Below are positions 1 through 5,717 of a DNA stretch of 6,313 bases, piece after piece. The notes under the pieces were generated by a model, which saw nothing but the letters and a program-made list of their open reading frames with translations, was not told where the DNA came from and did no database searches. The position numbers were made by a program, and so were the translations under genes. Source of the stretch: Planctomycetota bacterium (GTDB lineage Bacteria; Planctomycetota; Brocadiia; SM23-32); contig JAGXLK010000154.1 of the NCBI GenBank assembly GCA_018334735.1, positions 1 to 6,313 on the forward strand, in the 5' to 3' direction. The first letter of the stretch is position 1. Each line of letters begins with the position of its first letter.

Positions 1-206
1 TTCAGATGCCGATAAGTTGCAAAAAACTTGCGCATTTTCTCCCGTAGGAAACCCCCGCGGGGGGCGCCGCTTTTAATTTGTCAGTGCCACCGTTTCGGGA
101 CGCGTTCTATTTTTCGTCCCAGAACCCCGAACTCCGGCGGCTGACGGCGCCTTCGGGCGGAGCTACACTCTGAGGCACTCTTTCGGAGCGCTGAACGATC
201 CACGTC

Positions 207-326
207 GGGGCTATCATCCGCGATGAAAAGAGCCCCTGAAAGGGGCGACTGAGAGCGTAGCCCTCGGCGACCAACGGGAGTCGGGGGGTTGGTGGGATTA
301 CGACAATCCCCGCCCCGACGGGGCGG
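207..326. repeat. Cluster of GC-rich hairpins
   Basis: Three hairpins lie close together. GCCCCT (232-237) pairs with AGGGGC (241-246) around GAA. GGGATT (294-299) pairs with AATCCC (305-310) around ACGAC. CCGCCCC (310-316) pairs with GGGGCGG (320-326) around GAC. In addition GGGGCT at 207-212 can pair with AGCCCC at 231-236, which would exclude the first hairpin. None is followed by a T run on the plus strand. The pattern fits a REP-like dispersed palindromic element rather than a terminator; whether it is dispersed in the genome cannot be seen from this window. Confidence 0.5.
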
Positions 327-363
327 CTGAGCGCGGAAAATGTCAAGCTGCCATTTTGTCACG

Positions 364-419
364 CCAGAAACCAGCAACGACCGGTGGTGTGTGATCAGTC
401 ACCAGTGTCCCGTGTCCCG
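364..419. repeat. Degenerate heptanucleotide repeat array, copy 1
   Basis: These 56 bases divide exactly into eight 7-base units. They begin with CCAGAAA and CCAGCAA and end with TGTCCCG twice; in between lie TGATCAG (392-398) and TCACCAG (399-405). The unit TTATCAG at 441-447 is in the same 7-base phase, which suggests that the periodicity runs past the array. This resembles the short tandemly repeated heptamers (STRR type) known from cyanobacteria, but the resemblance is one of style only. Confidence 0.5.
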
Positions 420-426
420 TCCTGGT

Positions 427-473
427 ATAGGTTGACAGTGTTATCAGTTCATTAACTGTCGTTCGAAACCTAT
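427..473. repeat. 47-base imperfect palindrome
   Basis: ATAGGTT (427-433) is complementary to AACCTAT (467-473). Inside it GACA (434-437) pairs with TGTC (457-460) and GTTA (440-443) pairs with TAAC (453-456), leaving a 9-base loop, a 2-base bulge on the left and a 6-base bulge on the right. An alternative inner pairing is GACAGT with ACTGTC. The flanks are heptamer-repeat DNA, and no gene is positioned to use it as a terminator. It could be a structured RNA element or a recombination-prone palindrome. Confidence 0.45.
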
Positions 474-515
474 CAACTAACAACTCAGTACGAGCTCTCG
501 TCCGTTATCAGTTCA

Positions 516-550
516 CCAGAAACCAGAAACCAACAACCAACAACCAGAAA
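516..550. repeat. Heptanucleotide tandem array, copy 2
   Basis: Five exact 7-base units in tandem: CCAGAAA twice, CCAACAA twice, then CCAGAAA once, followed by a further CC. CCAGAAA is also the first unit of the array at 364. A shared 12-base word, GTTATCAGTTCA, occurs at 440-451 and 504-515, so the whole stretch 364-550 appears to be built from a small set of repeated phrases. Confidence 0.65.
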
Positions 551-645
551 CCCGAGCCCCTGAAGGAGCTCACTACGAACCTGACGATTATTTCGGGGCT
601 TGCGATTACTCTGGAACGTGCAATTCGCTGAGAGGTGCTTGTAGT

Positions 646-663
646 GGACCGCTTCAGCGGTCC
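646..663. repeat. Perfect 7-bp hairpin with TTCA loop
   Basis: GGACCGC (646-652) pairs perfectly with GCGGTCC (657-663) around TTCA. It is preceded by TTGTAGTGG from 640, and the same word precedes the hairpin that begins at 694. The two look like members of one repeat family, 50 bases apart. It has no T run of its own. Confidence 0.55.
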
Positions 664-693
664 GTTGCGTGGGGAAACACACAAAGTTTTGTA

Positions 694-716
694 GTGGGCC
701 TTCAGCCCACTTTTTT
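694..716 (+). terminator. Terminator-shaped hairpin with T6 tail
   Basis: GTGGGC (694-699) pairs with GCCCAC (705-710) around CTTCA, followed directly by six T residues (711-716). This is the geometry of an intrinsic terminator on the plus strand. No plus-strand gene lies upstream within the window, and the hairpin shares its TTGTAGTGG lead-in with the one at 646-663. It may therefore be a repeat-family copy that happens to look like, or to act as, a terminator protecting the downstream operon from read-through. Confidence 0.4.
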
Positions 717-765
717 CTCAATGCACACTGTACCCCAGGGCTCCGAGGGCCTGCGGCCCCCGTCA

Positions 766-798
766 CCCCGGGCTGTTATATACTGCCCTTTCAGGGCA
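766..798. repeat. Hairpin element, opposite orientation to the 232-267 copy
   Basis: TGCCCT (784-789) pairs with AGGGCA (793-798) around TTC. Upstream lies CCCCGGGCT (766-774). Read on the minus strand, the region from 267 to 232 has the same layout: CCGAGGGCT, then a 12-base spacer (10 bases here), then a GCCCC-TTTCA-GGGGC type hairpin. The two are therefore probably diverged copies of one element in opposite orientation. The spacers share little sequence, so the relation rests on layout and the TTTCAGGG core. Confidence 0.4.
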
Positions 799-1063
799 AT
801 GAACGGCAGGGCGCGCTCGGCGATAACCCCCTGCATCTGCGTGGCATCTCGGATACGTGGAGACCTGGTGGAACGGACCACTCGTGGGTTCTGGGAAATC
901 TGTGGGCTGATGAGCCGCGTTCTGAACTCCAGCCCCGCAGAGCGGCGCTGAAGTCCAGTCCGCTTGCCTGTCAACGGCTCGGCCACGAGGCCCTCCAAGC
1001 GATCTCAGATCAGGGAACGGGATCCGGGATGGCTCAATCCAGCATTCTGTTCCGAAGGAAAAT

Positions 1064-1161
1064 TAAGGAATTTGCGCCCTGTCCGGGGGCAGAGTCAGCC
1101 GGGATTTTCGGGGAATGTCCGGCTCCCGGGCAGCGAAAAGACCTACAGCGCAAATTCCTTA
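1064..1161. mobile_element. Possible miniature inverted-repeat element flanked by TA
   Basis: AGGAATTTGCG (1066-1076) is a perfect inverted match to CGCAAATTCCT (1149-1159). Both outer ends abut a TA dinucleotide (1064-1065 and 1160-1161), giving a 13-bp perfect inverted repeat overall. TA target duplication is the hallmark of IS630/Tc1-mariner type transposition, so a 94-bp non-autonomous element (MITE) is one reading. The interior is GC-rich and can itself pair (AGCCGG at 1097-1102 with CCGGCT at 1119-1124), so a structured RNA is an alternative. It encodes no protein. A single copy cannot prove mobility. Confidence 0.25.
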
Positions 1162-1234
1162 TACGGGCTGAAGTCCTTGATTCAAAATGGCCGAGGAAGT
1201 AACCTTGAAAGAGTGGTCGAATTTTTAAACAGGG

Positions 1235-1263
1235 CTGGCACGACATGGGTCGTTTTCGATAAC
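1235..1263 (+). promoter_or_regulatory. Possible sigma70-type promoter of the operon
   Basis: CTGGCA (1235-1240, four of six against TTGACA) and GATAAC (1258-1263, four of six against TATAAT) are separated by 17 bases. Transcription would start near 1270, about 50 bases before the chosen start of the first gene. A weaker alternative is TTGATT at 1177-1182 with TAACCT at 1200-1205. The position is right, but the match is moderate and could be chance. Confidence 0.3.
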
Positions 1264-1308
1264 ATCTATCTGCATCCGCAAGATGCCGATTAGAAGCCGG
1301 CAGAAGGC

Positions 1309-1314
1309 GAGGAG
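1309..1314 (+). promoter_or_regulatory. Ribosome binding site deciding a GTG start
   Basis: GAGGAG at 1309-1314 lies 7 bases before a GTG codon at 1322. The upstream in-frame ATG at 1283 has no purine-rich site before it. This is why the GTG is preferred as the start of the small first gene. Confidence 0.55.
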
Positions 1315-1321
1315 AAAGTGT

Positions 1322-1549
1322 GTGAGGAAAGATAAAAAACGCGGGCCAGACGGCCAGGCACGTCTTGCGCGGCCACGTTCAGCCAACGGACAGACAGTGG
1401 ACGTAACGCTCATCAGGTGGATGCTCTCCCTCTCCCCGGAAGAACGTATTAGGGCTCTCGAAGATAATATCCATGCCCTTAAAAGGTTGAAAAATGCAAA
1501 ACGAGCGGCCGGATTTTCTTCTGATTCTGCAAACGCTGACGGGAAATAA
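1322..1549 (+). CDS. Small helical protein paired with a nucleotidyltransferase (possible antitoxin-like partner)
   Basis: Encodes 75 residues from GTG at 1322. Residues 2-24 are rich in Lys and Arg and probably disordered. Residues 27-61 carry the core DVTLIRWMLSLSPEER followed by a charged helix up to about AKR. From memory, short proteins with an L-x-RWMLSL-x-P-x-ER core are recurrently encoded directly before nucleotidyltransferases of the type found here. That pairing, not any known activity, is the basis for calling it a partner protein. A start at ATG 1283 (88 residues) lacks a ribosome binding site. A start at GTG 1397 would give a 50-residue protein beginning right at the conserved core, as I recall for many relatives. 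The last 17-18 codons overlap the next gene and are probably unconstrained. It is likely cytoplasmic: no signal peptide or membrane segment is seen. Confidence 0.7.
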   Translation: MRKDKKRGPDGQARLARPRSANGQTVDVTLIRWMLSLSPEERIRALEDNIHALKRLKNAKRAAGFSSDSANADGK

Positions 1550-1985
1550 CGTGGACTTCATCATCGCTGGCGGGGTCTGTGCTGTCCTGCACGGGGCACC
1601 ACTCTCCACGTTCGATCTGGATCTCGTCCACTCCAGGGAACCCGATAATGTCAGACGTCTGTTAACGGCATTGGGAGAACTTGATGCGCAGTATCGGGAC
1701 CCGGCCGGAAGAAAAATCAAGCCCACAGAGGAAGATCTGTCCTCACCCGAGCATCACCTTCTCATAACACGCGGCGGTCCTCTCGATCTGTTGGGGGAAA
1801 TAGGTCAGGGCCGCGACTATCAAGACCTGCTCTCTGACACCGTCGCCATTGAAGTGTCCGAGGAGCTTCGGGTACGCGCTCTTTCCCTGAGGGCGCTCAT
1901 CAGGGAAAAAGAGCAGATGGCCCGGCCGAAAGATGAGGCTGTTCTGGACGTTTTGAGAAAAACGCTTGAGGAGAAAAATGAGTAG
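1494..1985 (+). CDS. MNT/AbiEii-like nucleotidyltransferase
   Basis: A 163-residue protein of the DNA polymerase beta-like nucleotidyltransferase fold. The N-terminal helix (residues 7-17) leads to the strand VDFIIAGG, with the Gly-Gly of the active-site loop at 26-27. Then comes STFDLDLV, with the metal-binding Asp pair at 41 and 43, and a probable third carboxylate at Asp98 in GPLDLLG. The C-terminal helix contains Lys139 and the ARPKD motif (143-147), typical of this group. The catalytic residues look intact. The family transfers a nucleotide to a protein or RNA. Relatives include the AbiEii toxin and MNT-type antitoxins, so the role (toxin, antitoxin or modifier) cannot be settled here. 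ATG 1494 is preferred because the first helix is family-typical and AAGG lies 7 bases upstream. It overlaps the preceding gene by 56 bases and the following one by 8. Confidence 0.85.
   Translation: MQNERPDFLLILQTLTGNNVDFIIAGGVCAVLHGAPLSTFDLDLVHSREPDNVRRLLTALGELDAQYRDPAGRKIKPTEEDLSSPEHHLLITRGGPLDLLGEIGQGRDYQDLLSDTVAIEVSEELRVRALSLRALIREKEQMARPKDEAVLDVLRKTLEEKNE
1968..1973 (+). promoter_or_regulatory. Ribosome binding site of the large exported protein, inside the preceding gene
   Basis: GAGGAG at 1968-1973 lies 4 bases before ATG 1978. The site is within the last codons of the nucleotidyltransferase gene. The in-frame TTG at 1966 is an unlikely start because it overlaps this site. The short spacing and the 8-base gene overlap favour translational coupling. 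Confidence 0.55.
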
Positions 1986-4900
1986 AAGAAACTTGCGCAT
2001 AAAAAAGGTAACGACCGCCTTCCTGCTGATCATCGCTACACTGTCACCCGTGCTCGCCGGAGCTGCTGATCCGACACCGGCTCTCAATTGGAAGAAAAAG
2101 CCGCCGCACCCGGAGATGGCGCTGGGATTCTGCAGCGAACCGCCCACGATCGACGGCAAACTCAGCCCCGACGAATGGAATCAGGCCAACTGCATCTCCT
2201 CTCTGCAGGAACTGAAGAGAAAGAGGGGCCTGTCTTTCCCCCCAACCCGGGTCTATATGGCTCGGGACAAAGAATATTTTTATTTTGCCTTCCGATGCCC
2301 GAAACGTTCCCCTCGCTGGTATAAAGCCAAAAGCCGTTTCCGCGATTCGCCCGTCTTCCTGGACGGTAACTACGTGGAGTTCTACCTGTCCCCACCGAGC
2401 GGCGGCGGGCACACGCCCGTCTACCAGTTTAATATCAACGCCTATGGTGCCGTTGCGGACTGGCGTGTGATTAAAGAGATCGGCGTCAAACACCCCGGCT
2501 ACAATCCGAAACTCGACCTGGCCCGGTCCGAAACCAGCGGAGAATGGATTCTGGAGGGACGGATCAAAGCCGAAAAACTCGACGAAGGCGGTCTCAAGCC
2601 CGGTCAGACCTGGCGCACCAACTGGGCTCGCTCCTGGCCGCAACGCGCCTGGTCGCTCCGGCCAGGATTCTTCATCGAACGCCGGAATATGGGCTTCCTT
2701 CATCTGGACGATGACGCCCCGGCAGTGCAATGGCTGGATTTCAGCGGTCTGCATGACGGGAAACTAAATGTCCCCGCTGCCATCAGGAATCAGAGCGGTA
2801 CAAAGCAGACCTATGTGCTGAGCGCGCGCGTCACCGGGAAAAGCGCCGAAGACGTTCTCGCATCCGTGAAAGAAACCGTCGGGCTTGCCCCCGGCGAACG
2901 CAAAAAGATCACACTGAAATCCGGGACGACCTTCGCCGGCAAAAGCGGCCACGTGGAACTGGTCTGCCGAACACCCGGGGGAGAGCGATTTTACCACCAG
3001 TACCTCCGCTTCTCGTCGCGTTACCAGGGCGAAATGGAGAAGATGCGGCAGGCGCTGAAAGAGAAGGCGCCCATGCCGAAAAAACTCGACCTCAACGTCC
3101 GCTATGGACAACTCTACGAGGCTCTGGAGGTGAAAGCGGACACCTGGTTCCTCCGGCGCGCCGGGCTGAAACCGACAGCCGTTACCGTCGAGGTGAGGCC
3201 CGAAGGCAACGGAAAGGAGCCGGTGGCAGAACGCAAGCTAACCCATTTCCAGAAAGACATGGCTCTGACCCGGATCGAGCTGCCGGAGGACGCGCCCGAC
3301 GGCAAATACAGTGTCCGTGCCGTCGCATTCAACGAAGCCGGCAAGCAGATCGGCACGGCCGAAGCCGGGTTCAAGCGCCTCGATCTGACAAGCCCGGAAA
3401 TCAACAGAAAACGCCGGTCGCGTCCGGGGCGAATTTTTGACTGGATTGGTAACGACATTGGCAAGACGCCTCAGGTTCTGCCCCCGTGGACGCCGATACA
3501 GGTTGACAGAAAAAAAGCAGATGTATCCGTCTGGGGACGAACCTACAAACTGGCGCGCTCGGGTTTGCCCGCTGAGATTACGAGCAAAGGCGATCCGCTG
3601 CTGAACGGACCGGTCCGCCTTGTCGCCGTCCGGGAGGGACGAAAACTGAAGTTGACGCCCCCAAAGAAAGCGCCCACCGTATCCACCAACGTCCACGTTT
3701 CAACCGCCCGCTGGGAGGGCGACCTGAACTCCGACGGCTGGATGGCGCAACTGGACGCGGAACTGGAATATGACGGATTGATCAAGTACACGCTGGATCT
3801 CGACTGTGATAAACCTGTGCCTCTGGATGCGCTCTATTTGGATATCCCGATCGCCTCCGACCGGGCGAAATTCATCAATCTGAAGACCGGTTTGATGCAC
3901 GCCCCTGAGGGCAAAGGCACCGTCTGGGAAAGCCGTTCGGTTGTGGACAACCCGATCATGGGTACATTGACCCCGCACGTCTGGGTCGGTGACTACTCTG
4001 CCGGGCTGGCCTGGATTGGCGACAGCACGAAAGGTTGGTATGAAAAACCGCACGAGTCCGCCATCACGCTGGTGCGCGAGGCGGATGCGGTTCATCTGCG
4101 CGTCCACTTCGTTCGGGGCCCCGCGGAGGTAGAATCGACTTCGATGGAATTTGCGTTGCTCGCGACACCGACCAAACCGCTGCCGGTGGGGTGGCGCGGA
4201 CATCCGCACGAACCGGAATGGAAATTCCAGTGGTTCCGTGGCCGGTACAACATCGGAGAGAAGAAAAACGGCCGCGAACACGTCAGCTGGGACGATCCCC
4301 CACCTGCCCACCGGACCGAAGGTGTGAAAAAGGCGCGAAAGGCCAATATGCGGGGAGCTCTGCACCTGCCGTACACGAACCCCCGCTTCACCGTGCCTCA
4401 TGCGATGCCCTGGGCCATTAAGAACGCTTCGCCGGTCGCCAGACTATTAAAGCCAGACTGGGCTGCTCTGCCCGTGGGCAACCCCACCAAACCCGTGCCC
4501 AGCTATATCGACTGGTCCATCTCCAACATGGCCTACCTGGCGGAGCTCCAGGGCTACGCCGGTTTCTACGTCGACGAATCTTACGGGGCCGAAGCGGCGG
4601 ACGTGAACCTGATCAATGGGTCCGGGTGGTTCGATCGGAATGGCAACTTGCGCGGCAGCTACCACAGCATGGAGGTGCGGGAGTGGTTCAAACGAATGTA
4701 CGCCGTCAGCCACCGCTACGGTCGAGTCGGGCGTGGCTACATTCTTAACCACGTCTCAACATTCGGCATGGCGCCTCACGTGATGAGTTTCGCCCACGCG
4801 GCCTGTTTCGGCGAGGGGATGGGCGTGCATGAAGATGGTCACAGCATTCTCGACGCCACCACACTGCAGAACCTCCGCTTCTTCAGCGGTAAGGCCTGGG

Positions 4901-5421
4901 GGTTCTACGGGACCTACTTCGGTTTTTATCATGTAAGCCGGGGCTGGCGTAAGAAGGACGAGGCCCAGAAAGAACTCGCGCGACATTCCGTGCGACAAAC
5001 CTATGGCACTTTGATGCTGCACGACATGGTGCCGAACAGCTCCTGGATGGCCTGCGGCTGGGGCCCCGGTCCCGAGATCAAACGCCAGTTCGGCATCGAG
5101 GAGCCGGACGTCAAATTCCTCGGGTACTGGTATGAAGACTGTCCCGTTTCGAGTTCAACTGATACCGTGAAGGCCAGCGCCTTCGTCCGCCCCGGCAAGA
5201 CGCTGCTGGTGATAGTCAACACCGACACAGAATCGGAGCACGAATGCAGTATCCGTCTTGACAGGCGCGGACTCGGGCTTGCAGGAGTCAGTGTTCAGTA
5301 TCGCGATCCGGTGAGCCAGGAGATATTTAAACAAGATGGCAACGCGCTTAAGTTCAAAATCGCCCCGCGGGACGTTCAATATCTCGTAATCGAACCGGCA
5401 AAGATGGGAGCCCGACCATAG
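1978..5421 (+). CDS. Large exported CBM9-like / DUF6067-type putative glycoside hydrolase
   Basis: A 1147-residue protein. Residues 1-29 form a signal peptide: basic SRRNLRIKK, a hydrophobic stretch to about 27, and AGA before a likely cut after 29; there is no lipobox Cys. Residues about 47-250 resemble a CBM9-like sugar-binding domain (TIDGKLSPDEW, then a strand with FYFAFRC and YVEFYLSPP). About 260-355 and 372-470 look like beta-sandwich linkers. Residues about 500-740 (from VLPPWTPI to PTKPLPVGW) match what I know of DUF6067, a family related to the N-terminal part of GH123. Residues 745-1060 should be a barrel-like domain with GFYVDES (Asp866-Glu867) and FGEGMG (Glu946), candidate catalytic acids by analogy with the Asp-Glu pair of GH123. 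A final sandwich spans about 1060-1147 (TLLVIVNTDTE). The likely role is extracytoplasmic polysaccharide or glycan breakdown; the substrate cannot be told. No frameshift is seen. Confidence 0.8.
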   Translation: MSRRNLRIKKVTTAFLLIIATLSPVLAGAADPTPALNWKKKPPHPEMALGFCSEPPTIDGKLSPDEWNQANCISSLQELKRKRGLSFPPTRVYMARDKEYFYFAFRCPKRSPRWYKAKSRFRDSPVFLDGNYVEFYLSPPSGGGHTPVYQFNINAYGAVADWRVIKEIGVKHPGYNPKLDLARSETSGEWILEGRIKAEKLDEGGLKPGQTWRTNWARSWPQRAWSLRPGFFIERRNMGFLHLDDDAPAVQWLDFSGLHDGKLNVPAAIRNQSGTKQTYVLSARVTGKSAEDVLASVKETVGLAPGERKKITLKSGTTFAGKSGHVELVCRTPGGERFYHQYLRFSSRYQGEMEKMRQALKEKAPMPKKLDLNVRYGQLYEALEVKADTWFLRRAGLKPTAVTVEVRPEGNGKEPVAERKLTHFQKDMALTRIELPEDAPDGKYSVRAVAFNEAGKQIGTAEAGFKRLDLTSPEINRKRRSRPGRIFDWIGNDIGKTPQVLPPWTPIQVDRKKADVSVWGRTYKLARSGLPAEITSKGDPLLNGPVRLVAVREGRKLKLTPPKKAPTVSTNVHVSTARWEGDLNSDGWMAQLDAELEYDGLIKYTLDLDCDKPVPLDALYLDIPIASDRAKFINLKTGLMHAPEGKGTVWESRSVVDNPIMGTLTPHVWVGDYSAGLAWIGDSTKGWYEKPHESAITLVREADAVHLRVHFVRGPAEVESTSMEFALLATPTKPLPVGWRGHPHEPEWKFQWFRGRYNIGEKKNGREHVSWDDPPPAHRTEGVKKARKANMRGALHLPYTNPRFTVPHAMPWAIKNASPVARLLKPDWAALPVGNPTKPVPSYIDWSISNMAYLAELQGYAGFYVDESYGAEAADVNLINGSGWFDRNGNLRGSYHSMEVREWFKRMYAVSHRYGRVGRGYILNHVSTFGMAPHVMSFAHAACFGEGMGVHEDGHSILDATTLQNLRFFSGKAWGFYGTYFGFYHVSRGWRKKDEAQKELARHSVRQTYGTLMLHDMVPNSSWMACGWGPGPEIKRQFGIEEPDVKFLGYWYEDCPVSSSTDTVKASAFVRPGKTLLVIVNTDTESEHECSIRLDRRGLGLAGVSVQYRDPVSQEIFKQDGNALKFKIAPRDVQYLVIEPAKMGARP

Positions 5422-5629
5422 TTTCGCGAAGTCAGAGGACGAAACCGAGTCTTCTAAAAAAGCGGTCCCGGCACTGAGAAAGCTTCCGCGCCGGTAGTGT
5501 TGTCGGCTGAACAATTTTTGCCTTCGAAGGGCGAAAGTGGTGCGGTGGAGGGGGCGCGGCGGGGGAGGCAGAAGTCCTGGGGGTTGGCAACGATAGGCAA
5601 CCGCTGACCGCCGTGGGCGTACAGAGGAG

Positions 5630-5704
5630 TGGAGCGGGTGATGGGATTCGAACCCACAACAACCAGCATGGCAAGCTGGCGCTCTTCCATTGAGCTACAC
5701 CCGC
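5630..5704 (-). tRNA. tRNA-Gly (anticodon GCC), CCA encoded
   Basis: On the minus strand the gene folds into a full cloverleaf. The 7-bp acceptor stem GCGGGTG / CACCCGC pairs 5698-5704 with 5634-5640. The D stem is GCTC/GAGC with a 7-base loop that contains GG. The anticodon stem is CCAGC/GCTGG with loop TTGCCAT, giving anticodon GCC (plus-strand positions 5670-5672). The variable loop has five bases, and the T stem GTGGG/CCCAT encloses TTCGAAT. The discriminator base is T at 5633, usual for glycine tRNAs, followed by CCA at 5632-5630, so the 3' end is genomically encoded. It stands alone, on the opposite strand to the flanking genes. No clear T-rich terminator follows it on the minus strand. 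Confidence 0.97.
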
Positions 5705-5717
5705 TCCGGCAAAATAA

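Larger units (their letters stand above)
1..1321. other. Gene-free, repeat-rich region
   Basis: No open frame here has a recognisable protein family, a good ribosome binding site and protein-like composition together. The frames that are open overlap one another on both strands and run through hairpins and 7-base repeats, as expected of GC-rich non-coding DNA. The content is a series of short inverted and tandem repeats, listed separately, a possible 94-bp mobile element, and near 1235-1263 a possible promoter for the downstream operon. The only protein-like stretch without a gene call is a frame ending with the stop at 1291-1293 (see findings). Confidence 0.7.

Noticed and set aside
52..76. 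GC-rich palindrome followed by TTTTAATTT, like a terminator of a gene before the window
   Set aside because: The usable stem next to the T run (GCGG/CCGC) is only 4 bp with a 6-base loop, and no upstream gene end is visible.
907..956. Hammerhead-ribozyme-like CTGATGAG followed by a GCCGC/GCGGC stem
   Set aside because: The required GAAA after stem II is absent (the sequence there is GCTGAAG), and no matching stem I/III cleavage site is seen.
669..1202. 177-codon plus-strand open frame
   Set aside because: It runs through the hairpin element at 784-798 and the inverted-repeat element at 1064-1161, has low-complexity composition and no family resemblance, and competes with other open frames in the same stretch.
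1187..1228. 13-codon peptide MAEEVTLKEWSNF
   Set aside because: The sequence looks protein-like, but there is no ribosome binding site at a suitable distance, and it is too short to judge.
1236..1252. TGGCACG resembling a sigma54 -24 element
   Set aside because: The -12 GC element is missing at the required spacing.
1..1321. CRISPR array
   Set aside because: The repeats are 7-base units or hairpins; there are no 23-40 base direct repeats separated by unique spacers of constant size, and no cas genes.
2044..2754. 236-codon open frame on the minus strand
   Set aside because: It lies wholly antisense to the large exported-protein gene, has no recognisable family and no ribosome binding site; it is a shadow of GC-rich coding DNA. 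The same holds for the 233-codon minus frame at 3700-4401.
5468..5519. Hairpin CCGGC/GCCGG and a weak TTGT/ACAA stem followed by T5, as possible terminators of the large gene
   Set aside because: The first has a 17-base loop and no T run; the second has only 4 bp of AT-rich stem. Neither is convincing.
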